This document shows, one piece after another, positions 21,557 to 33,000 of a stretch of 64,000 bases of DNA. The notes beneath the pieces were generated by a model. That model saw only the letters and a program-made list of their open reading frames with translations, did no database searches and was not told the origin of the DNA. Numbering within the stretch: position 1 is the first letter of the stretch; every line of letters starts with the position of its first letter. The stretch spans positions 78,224,777 to 78,288,776 of the forward strand of contig JAMXBB010000003.1 of NCBI GenBank assembly GCA_024138015.1, read 5' to 3'. The translations under genes were made by a program, and so were the position numbers. Origin of the DNA: Lumnitzera littorea. Taxonomy: Eukaryota; Streptophyta; Magnoliopsida; Myrtales; Combretaceae.

Positions 21557-24500
21557 ATGTCAACTAATACAAGTAATATGGGTTCGAACTTGTTATAACA
21601 CATCTCTGACTCCAAGTTTACAAGGAGTGATCCGCAAATCTTGTCCCTAGCACCACTCGACGAGTCCATTAGGATGGTAGTAGAGACACTAAATAGGGCT
21701 AGGCTCATCAATGCCATACTAAAGGACATGTATGCATATGCCCCCTACCCCCTCCTAGGGATTTATTTGATGCAGTTAGGATGGGCAATGGTCATAGTGA
21801 CCGAGTGAGTAAGAGTAAGCCATCTACCTCCAATTAGATCCTAAGTAACTTCGTTGTTAAGGTAATCCCTAGGTACAGATACGATTGTCGAACAAAGACA
21901 AACGAGTAGCCCTACTATTAAGGAAGCACTTCGTAGTATTTGAGAAGTGCTTGAAGTTTGGGCAACGCTTCCCTCCAAGTAGCTTTGAAAAAGATCTCTT
22001 CAACTTTCACCAATGTAGTCTAGCATAGGTCCTTCCCAATGGGTAGAAGGTATTAAAGGCTTTCTAGGCGTTCTATGAGTATCTGGTGTTAAGGGTCACT
22101 CCTAAGCTACTCAATCACTTTTATATGTGGAAAAGCGTAAGGGGGTAGACATACCTCCAACCCCATTCTGCAAAGAAACTATTCTGCGGCCTTATATACT
22201 CAGTAGAGGGCTAGCAAGATGACTATGTGGTAGTTGAGCTACTTGAGGAGATAGATTTTTAGATGTAGAGGACTAAGTTGGTTCAAATTGGCACTTAAAA
22301 GGGGCTTAGCCCTAGTGATGTAGAGGCTACACAAGAGATCTAGGCCTTCATGGCCCTCAAACATGGCTAGGAGATAAATGCTATGGAGGCTGTGGAGAGA
22401 TACTTCTAGTATCCGATCTTCGAACTCTTCCCCAGCGTAAAAAAAGCTATGATGAAGAAATGGACCTAAGGTACAGGTTTGTTCTTTTTGAGAATGCCTT
22501 CATCTGTTGTACTAGTATAGAGTTGTTTCATCGGATGTCTCTTTTTATAAAATGGGGGGATCTTCCTTGTTTATGTCGATCATAGCGGAGTTAATGAATG
22601 GCAGTAGTTGTTTCTTTTGTTTTTGCCTCGTTTTTCTTTTTCCTCACTGTTTCATTCTATTTTGCAGGCAAAAATTTAATTGCCATGGTTTCTCATCCCT
22701 CCATAGATGAGCTGATGAGTCAACGGTAGGTGAGGACTAAGGTATCCGATCCAAAGGGCAAGGCGATGCAGATGAAGTTAGGGGCTAGGGAAACCAACAA
22801 GGTTTAGACTGCTGTTAGTCTCCGAACAGAGCCACTTGCTGCGAAGCCTTTGGGCATGGCTCTTCCTTCCCTTACCTTTATCCCTACAACCAAACCTATT
22901 ATTATGGGGGATGAGCCCTTTGACAATGAGGAGCCAGAGATACATATGCTTACCCTTCTTAGGGGGAGGGAAGAGGAGATGGTCAAGGCTGTCACCCTGC
23001 TTAAAGTAGTAGGGGAGAAGAGGAAGGCTCCTAAGACAGTTAGGGAAGTAGCAACTCAGGCCAAGAAGTAATGGTTGCTAGTAAAGGCGCCTTTGAGCCA
23101 AGTAACCTGGTTTGAGTGGCAAACGACTCATCCTTATAAGTGTATCCATGAACTTGGGGACAAATTTTTTGATGTCTTCAATAAGTTTAGATTCCAAGGG
23201 ATTAAGCTGGACTCATTCAAGAAGGTGCCGTACATTTCCTAAAATGAAGAGCTCTTGAGCTAAGCTCCCAAGGTCAAGATCAAAAGGGTCAGGGGAAAGC
23301 TCGTGAGGTAAAAGTAGGAGGTCTGGGCTACTGACCTTATGTTGTGGCATCAGACTCTTAGCTATTAGGCCTTATTGTGGCCATACACTCTTAGTGATTA
23401 AGCCATCCTCAAAGAGTTGTTCTAAGGTAAGTGGGACCGTCCCTATGGACATGGTGGGCCATTTGAGCATGCATATGTGGTAGGTAAGCCTTAGTCTCTT
23501 TACTTTGATGTGCTTCGCCCTTGTCATCTAACTAACCTTAGCTTATGCTTCTTTGTAGTACTACAGCTAGGTGTCACTTCAACTGGGTAAGTATGATGTT
23601 GCTTGAGAAGAAGTAAAAGGCTTTCGAGAGGCATTGCGTAGGGTTGAGAAGGACCCCAAGAGGTAGAGTCTTTTACTAATAAATATTTAGATAAATTCAC
23701 TAAAGCTAATCGACACTTGCGCCGTTCTTATGTACAGGTGACTAGGTTTCATAGGCGGCTGAAGGATGCAGAATAAAAGAGAGAAGCTACTGAAAAGGCT
23801 GCAAAGGGGACTAACGACTTGAAGGCTTGGCTTGAGGATCAATGAAAGACCAAGGCTCATATCTCTTAAAGATTGGATGAGGAGAGGGAGGCTAAAGGCC
23901 CAACTTAAGAAAGAGAACACCAAACTAAAGGCCCTAGTCACTAGGTTACATACTGAGCTGGAGATGAAGGATTTTGAGTGCAATAGTGTCAAAGCCACTT
24001 CACTAAAGCTGGCCAGTTTGAAGGTGGGGTTAGAGCGACAAGTCTAGGAGTTGTAGGGGAGAGTTTTAGAGATGGAAGAGATCATCTCTAAGATGGAGAG
24101 TGGGGAGTTCCTTAGTGATGCCATCATAAAGAAAGTTGTCGCTAATTATTGGATGATGGGCGAATGGTTGGACAAGCTAAAAGACCTGTCCACTAACTGT
24201 ACCCGTTACACGAAGAGATAGGTGTTCTCCCATTACTTGGATCTTAACCTGAGTTTCTTGAGTTTTTTGGATTCCCCAACCTTTAGGGAGAAGAGGGAAG
24301 CTGAAGTACAGGAGAGGGAGGTTGTTCGGCCGATCGATGGAGTCTAAGGTGCCTTTTTTGCTGTTAGGGCTAGGTAAGACACTTCTATATCCACTTTTGC
24401 CCCACTAGGTCAGTAGGAGGTCACCCTTAAGGGTGCTACTTATGGTAATCAAGGTCTAGGTGATTCACTTGTTGACCCTCGTTAGCAACCTTTAGCCTTT

Positions 24501-24612
24501 GCTCTAGCCTAAAGCCAGCTTCCCTAGGGGTTAGCAACGGATCAACACTTTAAGCAGATTGAAATCTTATACTTTTTGGAGTTATCAGAGTTAGTTGATC
24601 CTAAGCAATAGT
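21557..24612 (+). pseudogene. Antisense gene of the Tat element (gypsy-type 'transposase' domain, PF04195-like), broken
   Basis: This gene runs opposite to the retrotransposon, between its RNase H and 3' LTR. It starts MSTNTSNMGSN, with an early stop. It then shows the domain usually named putative gypsy-type transposon (Transposase_28): KCLKFGQRFPPSSFEKDLFN, then PNG-stop-KVLKAF-stop-AFYEYL, then LQPHSAKKLF. A long coiled coil follows near 23740-24050 (REAKAQLKKENTKLKALVTRL), and a C-terminal segment with LSFLSFLDS. Stops fall where the family has Trp, pointing to TGG to TAG changes. GT-AG pairs at 22471-22667 and 23484-23558 could be introns. The function of this family is unknown. Related antisense frames occur in other Tat-lineage elements such as Grande, RIRE2 and Gret1. 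Confidence 0.7.
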
Positions 24613-24859
24613 TTTTTTTTCCTTCTTGTATCGTAGGTCGAAATGTCAACCTTAATTTTGTAATTTGCAAGTAATTAATGAAATTTCAACTTACTCATAT
24701 ATCTTATTGTGCACTCTAGCTTTTTCTCCCCCACATGCCCCCCTTCCCTACCTACCTTTTTTCTTTTTTTCTTTTTTATACGTTTTGCCTTGTTTGAATA
24801 TGTACATGAGAGTTCATTTGTGCAAAGAGTATTTCCCTTTACCAAGGTTACCCGAATAG

Positions 24860-25320
24860 TCTATTAAGTACATGACTAATGCAATCTACCATTGCTTTCT
24901 CAAGTCAAGGGATCTTCGTGATGCTCTACAAAGGGAATTCAGCTAGAAGGCTCATTACCTTCTCTAGGTACTTCACCATTGTATCATCCCTAACCTCATA
25001 TTCGCCTTGGACTTGTTGGACAACTAGCATGGAGTTTAAGAAGACTTGTAAGTGTTCGATGCCAATCTCTTTAGCCAACTTGAGATCGACAATGAGGGTC
25101 TCGTACTTAGATTCCTTATTGCTGGCATTGAACCCAAATTTAAGGGCGTAAGAAACTGTGACCATATGCAGGCTCATCAAAACAAGACCCATACCTCCAC
25201 CCCTCAAAGTAGATGATATGTTGATGTGGAGAGTCCATACCGACTTGTCATTGCCCAAGGATGCTTCTTCCTCTCCCGTATATTCTACTATGAAATCGGC
25301 TAGCACTTGTGCCTTGTAGG
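24860..25320 (-). pseudogene. Second (archaeal-type) RNase H of the Tat element
   Basis: The frame 25306-24926 begins LADFIVEYTGEE, the tether before the second RNase H in Tat elements. It continues LHINISSTLRGGGMGLV (family: LFVDGSSN-GSGAG), SYALKFGFNASNKESKYE and FLNSMLVVQQVQGEYEV (family: SDSQLVVNQV-GEYEA). The catalytic Asp of the first strand and the Asp of the SDS box both read Asn, so it should be inactive. After the stop the sequence still shows a worn IPRxENAxAD box and then pol ends abruptly. An intact domain degrades RNA in the RNA:DNA hybrid. Confidence 0.85.
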
Positions 25321-25329
25321 CTATTCATC

Positions 25330-26530
25330 ACTGGTATTAGATTTTGTACACACTTAACTCCATTGTATACTTCATTATTCGTCTAGACACATCAGGCTTC
25401 TGTAGCATAGTGCACAGTGGTTGATCTATGAGCACAATAATTTGATGCACCTAGAAGTATGGTATTAGCCAACGAGATAAGATAACGATGGCCCAAGGTG
25501 AATTTTTCTACCTAGGTGTACCTAAGCTCCTACCCATGGTGTATATAGCTGATGTAATATACTGGCCTATGTTCTCTTCCATTTGCTTTGACTAGCATAG
25601 AAGAGAGCGCCCAGCCGCTCACTACCAGGTACAAGAATAGGTCCTTTATGTGGATAGGTTTGGAGAGGATCAATGGGTACATGAAGAAATCATAGAGCTA
25701 TTAGAATGTGGTGGTGCACTCTAGGGTCCATTCAAAACTTTTTAGATTTTTTAAGATCTTGAAGAACTCGACGCATTTATCTACACTTTTTGAGATGAAC
25801 TTGCTTAATATGGCCACCATACTTGTGAGCTTATGCACATCTCGGACTAAGGTAGGGGGCTTCATCCCCCTGACGATGCTTATCTTTTTAGGATTGGCCT
25901 CAATACCCCTTTGGGTTACTAAGAAGCCCAAGAATTTGCTGGAGCCAACCCCAAAGTTGCATTTCTAGGAATTTAGCTTCATGTCGTATGTCTGCATCTG
26001 GTCAAAGGCTTCTTGGAGGTCCTTGACATGATCACTTGGCTTTGTCCTCTTGACGATAATTTCATCAACGCAAACCCTCATATTGTACCTAATATGGGGC
26101 TTAAACAATTTCATCACCATCTACCGATATGTGGCTCTAACATTTTTTAGACCGAACGACATTACTATATAGTAGTCTATGTCGTAGTCAGTGATAAAGG
26201 AGGTATGGACTTCGTCCTTTAAGTCCATTTTAATTTGGTTATACCCCAAGAAGGCATCTATGAAGCTTAATAGGGCGTATCCCAAAGTGGACTCAACGAG
26301 ATGATCGATTCTTAGGAGGAGGAAGCAGTCTTTTGAGTAGGTTTTGTTGAGGTTAGTATAATTAACATACATATGCCACTTCTCAATCTTCTTCTTAAAT
26401 AGCACTATATTTGCTAGTTAGGTTGGGTACTTCGCTTCCCTCACAAAGGTGACCTTAAGCAGCTTTTGCACCTCTTCCTCAATTGCGGCCTACCTCTCCG
26501 GAGCGAAGTGCTTCTTCTTCCACTTGATAA
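25330..26530 (-). pseudogene. Ty3-type reverse transcriptase and first RNase H remnant
   Basis: The - strand shows FAPER-AAIEEEVQKLLK and YPT-stop-LANIV upstream, then KWHMYVNYTNLNK (family: KWRMCVDYTDLNK), LLSFIDAFLGYNQIKM (motif A, Asp kept) and VMSFGLKNVRATY (family: MPFGLKNAGATY). The YVDD active site is replaced by CVDE (26061-26072). Further on are MGFLVTQRGIEANP and FEWTLEC, the family's LGxMVxxRGIEANP and FxWTxEC boxes leading into RNase H. Multiple stops show it is dead. Confidence 0.88.
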
Positions 26531-26822
26531 GTTGCGCGGTAGAGTAAATGTTAAGGCTATGAATTGCTAGGTCGGGCAAGATCATAGGCATATCTGATGC
26601 TGACTAAGCGAACCTATTTGAGTTGGCTCGTAAGAAAGCAATAATTTCTTCCTTCACCTTGGAAGGAGCCTTGATTCAAACCTTCGTAGTCTAGTCAGTA
26701 GAGGGACCAATCTAGATGTATTTAGTTTTTTCACTCGGATCGCCCCTCTCCATTGACTTCTCCTACGGGGCCAGTCTCCAAAGTATAGACTCCATCACCT
26801 CGGTGGCTTGAACATATAGCTC

Positions 26823-27260
26823 TTATGAGTGCTTCTGATCACACCTAAACATTTCAACCTTAGTTAGAGTTGAGAATTTTTCCTTCAGGTGAAAGAAAGA
26901 GGTTATGACCCCGAATGCATTTAGACTTAGTCTTCTTAAGAGAGCGTTGTAAGGGGAAGGACAATCAATCACGATGAACTCCACTGGTCGTTGTGCTACG
27001 TGGTCATCATCACTAAGCTCCATGTCTAAAGTGATGGTCCCCTTGGCTTGGATGATACTTCCATTGAAGCCCATCAAATCGTGGGGTACGACTTCATCTT
27101 GATTGGTAGCTTCTTCCTCATCCTTTCATATGTGTGGAGGAAGAGAATATTAATGGAGTTGCTGGTATCCATCATTATTTTCAGGACCTCGAAATTTGCA
27201 ATTCTCGTCCTTATGACTAGCGTATCCTGATTAAGGGGGTAAGTATCTACCTTTTCCATA
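26823..27260 (-). pseudogene. Retrotransposon aspartic protease remnant
   Basis: The frame 27259-27074 contains IANFEVLKIMMDTSNSINILF, where the family reads VDTGSSVDILF. The catalytic DTG is DTS, a Gly-to-Ser change explained by one G-to-A substitution. The next frame (27077-26823) carries IIQAKGTITLDMEL and the FIVIDCPSPYNALLRR box, worn from the family's F-VVD-PSAYNAILGR. The protease would mature the Gag-Pol polyprotein; here it is inactive and frame-broken. Confidence 0.82.
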
Positions 27261-27289
27261 TCTTTGTCAAAGAAGGATATAGAAGTATT

Positions 27290-28669
27290 AAACTTCTATC
27301 TCTTCTCCTTTACTGTGAGCACCCTGGAGCTGGCTCCAAGGTGTGGCCTCACCTACCCCCCATAACCCCCCTACCCTAACTATTATATTGATGATGCTAT
27401 TAGGGGCGCGATCATTATGGCGGTCAGCATTCTGCTCTACTTTAGCACCTTTAGTCCACCGCCTCCGAGATACATGGTCCACATCGTCATTGAAATGGTG
27501 ATCGATCCTCAATTAGGCTACATACTCATTAACGAAGCCCCACTAAATGGCATATTCAATTGCATTCTTTAACTGAAAGTATTCGTTAGTAGTATGATTG
27601 TAGTCACCATGATAGTTCCTGTGTTTTATCTCAGAATAGACCTAGACAATGGGTTTATTCAAGGAGGTATAATACGTATAGATAGGAGGGGGAGTAGGTC
27701 TTGCTTGGCTTGGTGCTTCTTCTTTCCTGAACCTTCCCCCTCTGGTATGCCCAATGCCTTTCTATAGAGGCAATCCTTTATAGATAATCTTTCTTTATCC
27801 TGCTTTCTACCTGACCTCTTTCTATCGGCATTACGCCTAGTGCGAATGTTATCCTCCTAGTCGATGTACTTTGGGCCTTATTCCAAAAGTCGACCAAGGT
27901 CTTTAGCTTGTTCTTTGCAAGTGATCAGAAGAAGCCTCCTAAAGGTTAGATGCCAAGTTAAGTAGCATGGACAGTAACTCCCTTGTAAAGCTAAGGGATC
28001 TTGACTACAGCATTTTTACACTGGGCCACATAGTTGTATATAGAGTCCTTGTAACCATTCATGAGGGTGCAAAAGTAGGATCTCTTGTACAGTCATATTG
28101 GTCTAAGAACGAAAGTTTGCTATTGGAGGGCAACACTTCGTCCTGGATGCCCTTGGTAAATGGGGTCTTATTGTTAGTAACTAGCCCGGCGTAGCCAGCT
28201 GCCTTGCTCCCCTATTGCTTAGAGAGCCTCCTAACAATTACACGAAGCTCATTAAGGTTAGCATTGTCTATTAGATGTGCTTGGTGTATTGTTGAGTGAG
28301 TCGGTACTCTTTGCGAGTTGGCCACTTGCTCATTGCTAGCTAAAGCTTAGTCATGGCTGGCAGCAGACCTTACTAGCTGTTGCTGCAATGAGGGATCAGG
28401 TTGCTGATCCCTACCATTACGTAGCTGCTGCTGGTGATTCTACCCAATACAAGCGTTAGAGGCTTTGGGGGGAGGAGGTGAGTTTGGGTACTATGCCTTT
28501 CGGCTTCTTTGAGGTGAGCCTGAAGTAACCTATTTTGAGTAGCTAATTTCTCAACTAGGTGTTCCAAGCGCTCTAAGTGCTCTTCAAAAGTTCCCCTTAG
28601 GAGGGGTTGGTTCTCTATGAGTTTGTTATTCATGAACTGGTAGTTCTCTTGTTCATCGTAGTGAGACAT
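27290..28669 (-). pseudogene. Tat-element gag remnant
   Basis: The start is MSHYDEQENYQFMNNKL at 28669, followed by a heptad-rich stretch LERLEHLVEKLATQNRLLQ that should form a coiled coil. Much further on (about 27625-27570) the nucleic-acid-binding box reads KHRNYHGDYNHTTNEYFQLK, where the lineage has C-x2-H-x3-GH-x3-C-LK; the cysteines are lost. An IEYAI-WGFV segment follows, as in other Tat gags. Stops and frame changes are common through the middle. Confidence 0.75.
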
Positions 28670-28737
28670 AATGTCTAAGAATTACACTTAAGGAATGTGT
28701 TTAGTGTGTTTGGGGTTTTTCGTATAGGAATTTAGAT

Positions 28738-28757
28738 TTCCCACAAACGATGCCAAA
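28738..28757 (-). other. Primer-binding-site region of the Tat element
   Basis: Just inside the 5' LTR the - strand reads TTTGGCATCGTTTGTGGGAA. This resembles the TTTGGCGCCGTTTGTGGGAA seen after the LTR in many plant Ty3 elements, with two changes. I do not assign the priming tRNA. Confidence 0.65.
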
Positions 28758-29285
28758 TGTCATCTTAGAGTATTTGCTAGTAAAGATTGAGCTTTGCACA
28801 TTAGGTAAGCTTGTAAAATAGAACACCATGAGGGGAAGTGAAGTGTTGTCCAGCGTAGTCACTCTGATGCTTAACTTAGCAAGGTGATTTGGAGAGTAAG
28901 GAATGCTTGAGAGCAATAGACTAACTTAAGTGTACAAAGTGTTAAGTAGTTTACCGTTCAGTGATGACTTGGTATTTATAGTGGAGTGGTGTCGACAGTT
29001 GGAGGGTAGTTAGTAGAGAAAATCCTCTTCCATAAGTATGGGAGAGTAGGCTTGTGGTGTTTAATGTGTCTCACCTATGTTGGAGGTAGTTGTTGACTTG
29101 GTCTCTTATCCTTATTCGATGTCTTCTAACCAATGAAGAGCTTCTTCAGCTTGGTTAAGCCAAGCCTAGGTCTTAAGCCTAGTTAAGCCAGGCCTATGGC
29201 TTGAGCCTAGGGTAGCAAGCCCTAAATGGTAAGGCATATAAGATCTAAATGGACCTAATGGGCTTATGTTTAAAGAGCCCTATCA
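28758..29285 (-). repeat. 5' LTR of the Tat-lineage element
   Basis: This LTR is about 528 bp. On the - strand it starts TGATAGGGCTC and ends GATGACA, keeping the TG...CA termini. It contains repeated AAGCC/GGCTT words (for example GGCTTAACTAGGC) on its U3 side. It is better preserved than its partner at 20253-20736. Confidence 0.88.
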
Positions 29286-30070
29286 ATAGTGTCCAAGTGA
29301 ATGTCAATATGGTATTGAAGAGATAGTTGAACATATCTTAAGATTATGCCTCAACATCATGTATCTCTAGAAGGATCTAATTTAGAGGAGTAGATCAGAT
29401 CCTTTGAAAATGTTCCTTTTTATTCATGGATTGAAAGCATGATGAAGCAGTCTAAAGTGGCTTCTAATAGTATTATGCCCCCAAGATAAGTCATTTTTGG
29501 CTTTGCTTTATGGTTGCTATGATATGATAGAAATACATTAGTAAATAATAACGTAGATCAAATATTGGGTTCATCATAGGAAGAAGCTTAAATTTAGAAC
29601 AATGGTTCCCAAATACATTTAGTGAGAAACAATTAGGTGAAACTCAACATGGATATTTTAGTTCATACTAACATTTCATAAGTAGCGATCATAGGAGTAT
29701 ACAGAGATGAGTTGCATTGGATATTTGGGTTTGCAAAAAGATTAGGGAATGTTAGCATCCTTTTGGTTGAGTTTTGGGGCATGTATCATGCTTTAAGATT
29801 CGATGAGCTACTCCACGTAAGGAACCTTGAGATTAATATAGCTTTAGCATGGTCTTAGCTCTTTTGAATTCTAATAAAAATAATCATAAATGGAAATTCG
29901 CTAATATACTATATGTTTGTAAGGCTAAATTAATGCAACTTGAAGTTGCTAAGATCATGTACCAACTAAGGGAGTCAAATTAGGTGGCTAATCACTTAGC
30001 AAATTTTAGAACATCATGGAAGAAGATGACTTCCAATGCAATGTGTATTGCATCTTTTGCTATAAGCTAT
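29286..30070 (+). mobile_element. LINE 3' fragment: zf-RVT and RNase H
   Basis: The + strand begins ECQYGIEEIVEHILRLC, the zf-RVT pattern C-x2-G-EE-VEH-L--C. After ~330 bp of broken linker it shows FGFAKRLGNVSILLVEFWGM and HALRFDELL, a worn RNase H-like RVT_3 domain (family: ELWA-L-GL). The strand is opposite to the LINE at 11.85-16.97 kb, so it is a separate insertion. It starts exactly at the edge of the Tat 5' LTR. No RT part was found on the other side of that element. Confidence 0.75.
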
Positions 30071-33000
30071 TAACTCTTGTTACTATGAAAGAAGATTATT
30101 GGAAATTGGCTAGATATATATATATTGGCCAACGAAATTGGCTAGATATGAAATAGTTGTTTTCTAGGCTAATGTTACATAAATATATCATTTATATACT
30201 ATGGTGTTATGAACTAAAATTTCCTATTTTACGAAAATAAAAAACTAAGCATTTTGCTAATATACATAATTTTAAGCTAAGTCTATTTATGGTTCAAATT
30301 TGTCTAGTTTACTATTAGTTTTGTTTTCACCCTAAACTATTCACAATTGACAGTTTGTTGTAAATTGTCTTAGCTTGAAATAAAATAACCAAACATGGAT
30401 GAGTTGCAAAGTTTAATAGCATAACACTAAGTAAAACACGTGCATGTATCACATTTCATGTATTCCTGAACAAAATATGTTAAAAGCATAAGGAACATCA
30501 AACAACACCAAAGACTTGTATAATTCTATTAATTTAAGTGGATTAGTAAATATAAGCAAACTTGATGTCCCAAGCCATAGATTCTAAGAGTCCATTGAGT
30601 TAATGGATCATATGATCCCTAGAGTATATGACACAAGAGTTTATAAATTCAAGAGTCTAACTACTCATATCAGGTTCACTACTTGCATCAGTCATCAATA
30701 ACCCAACTCACTGCCAAATATCCATTATATGTCCCATGACCTACTGTATAGGTACATCCAAATTCTTAACCTATATTAATCGTAGTTTTGCCATATCAAT
30801 GACCTACTTATGCATACATGATGCTCATGACACCCAAACTATCGTCTAGTTCATCTAGAATATTTAACTCTTAATAAGTGATAAACATATAGTTAATGAC
30901 CTACCTATCTAGATATGGTCCTTGCAAGCACAAATAAAAAAATACAATTTAACAGTCAAAAGTTATAAATTTGTTTAATTCTACTTCCACATTCACATCC
31001 ACCACATAACTAATATCTATGTACCAAAAATTGGTTCAACATCTTGTAAGCAATCTAATTTTAATGAAAATCCTATTATTATTCACAATCAAACATCACC
31101 AATATGCTACCCCATTCATTACTCTAATAAAAGCACCTTGAATTGGTTGAGGATATTAACATTTGGCCAATTAAACATACATAACAGTAAAGCCATCCAC
31201 CATTGATTTTTAGTAACCCTAAATGCAGTTAACCTAAATAAAATCTAATCATCTAATTTAGCTTGGCAGTCAAACATTATATAATGTGGTCGACAACATT
31301 GGCTTTTACATACCACATCTCGATGGCTCTTCATAGGACTCAACTTAGGATAGTGGACTTAAGTTTTAAATCTTGAGAGCAACCTATAACATCTCAAACT
31401 TCTTACTTCCCACAACAAGAACTAAACTCCTAATTTAACCAACAATCTAAATGGTTTCCCAACACAGATCACCAACTACAAATCTTCAAAATTCACAAAT
31501 TAAATAAGAGTAAAATAAAAAAAATTTATAATAATAGCAATTAATGAATTAAAACATAATCACAATCTCTAGATCTCCAATTTATTTTTTATTTTTTATT
31601 TTGTTGAAAAAATCTACAATTTATGATCATAAGCCTATACAATAATTTTAAGCCTAATTTTCTATAAAACTCTAAATAAGTCTTAGGTTTTATGGATTCA
31701 TATTAACATGAGAAAGAATGGGAGTTAAGGATGGCATATATCGATGTAACCTATATGCCAACAACCTAACATGCCTTTCATCTTTTAGAACTAGACCTCA
31801 TACAAAAAGCAAATTGAGAACTTGAAATTTAAAGGGATGAAAGAAATTGGTCATTTCCATAACTTAAATATTTTAGAATCTCATGCAAAAGAAAGAGAGG
31901 CAAAATGAGAGAGAGAGAGAGAGAGAGAGACTTTTCCTTTATTTTAGTTCTATTGACTTTAGGTTTCTCTATAAGAGGAAAGGTTACACCTAGCACTCAC
32001 TCTAAATTACTTTAAATAACGATACCACGGAAAGCGTACGTGAAAGATAGGTCAAATCCTAGACTAATCAAATATCGTAAGTGACTAATGAATTTACCAA
32101 CAAGTACAATGTTATAAGAGCACATTCTATATACAAGAATGGAATTGAGCAAGCGAGGCATCTGTACCTAGGTGGAAACCCTTATGTCTGAACTCCCAAT
32201 TAGACAAGATGGCACTAATTGGACTATATTTCGAGATACCATACTTCAAGCTACACATTGATATAAATCATTTCTTTAAGGAATATATTAGATAAGGAAT
32301 GTAAGAATACAAGAAAAAAAGATAAATTTAATTATAATGATAATTTTACTCTTAATATATGTAATTTACAATTATATAACAATCTTTAGTTAAAGGGAAC
32401 TTTAGAACAAAAGTTTGATAAATGTTTTCAAGAAGTAGCCTCCTCTTGAATCATAAATCAAGTTAAGGTAAGTGGTTTTACATTGTCTCTTTTGAAGTGA
32501 TAATCCTTATGGGGGCAACGGCTCATAGAAAAACGTTTATGTAACCACAAATCAAACTAGATGAAAACGAACAACTGTTGATGGACAAACTTTGGCAAAT
32601 GGTCGACCACAGATGAATGATGGCCAAGCCTTAGTCCCTAAGGTCAGATTATTACCTATTATGACCCTACTCATCATATTAGAACTAGATTGGCTAATTC
32701 ATTTTTGTCAACTAGCTATCTTCAAGCAACCTTCACATTTCTTATTGAGATCTCGAACTCTATAAATGAGTCCCTTGGCCACCATGGCATATAAATATTA
32801 CCCTTATAGACTTTTCTAATTTACCCTAATGTGATAATTTTTCAATAGCTTTTATCATATGTTACAAATATATATTAGTTTTTGAATATGTATGCAAGAT
32901 TAGCTTACTTATTTTTCTTTTCCACTTTGAATAATTGATTACATTTGGTATGTTATCAATATATATTATTAATTAAACCAATTATAATAAGAGTAATACA

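Larger units (their letters stand above)
20253..29285 (-). mobile_element. Ty3/gypsy LTR retrotransposon, Tat lineage, decayed
   Basis: A 9-kb element on the - strand is bounded by two related LTRs. Internal order is 5' LTR, primer-binding region, gag, protease, RT, RNase H with a second (archaeal-type) RNase H, a 3-kb antisense gene, polypurine tract and 3' LTR. The second RNase H and the antisense gene between pol and the 3' LTR are hallmarks of the Tat lineage. No integrase was found. The two LTRs match at roughly four of five positions by eye, so the insertion is old. The flanking 5-mers do not match convincingly. Confidence 0.88.

Noticed and set aside
23663..23737. Third intron of the Tat antisense gene
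   Set aside because: GT-AG borders exist, but the enclosed sequence reads as good coding (NKYLDKFTKANRHLRRSY) in frame with the coiled coil, so it is more likely exon.
22804..23998. - strand frames at 22804-22995 and 23687-23998 as parts of Tat integrase
   Set aside because: They contain no HHCC or DDE motif and are shadows of the + strand antisense gene.
20248..29290. 5-bp target duplication around the Tat element
   Set aside because: The flanks read approximately ATCCA and ATAGT. The match is too poor to claim, and the lower LTR edge is uncertain.
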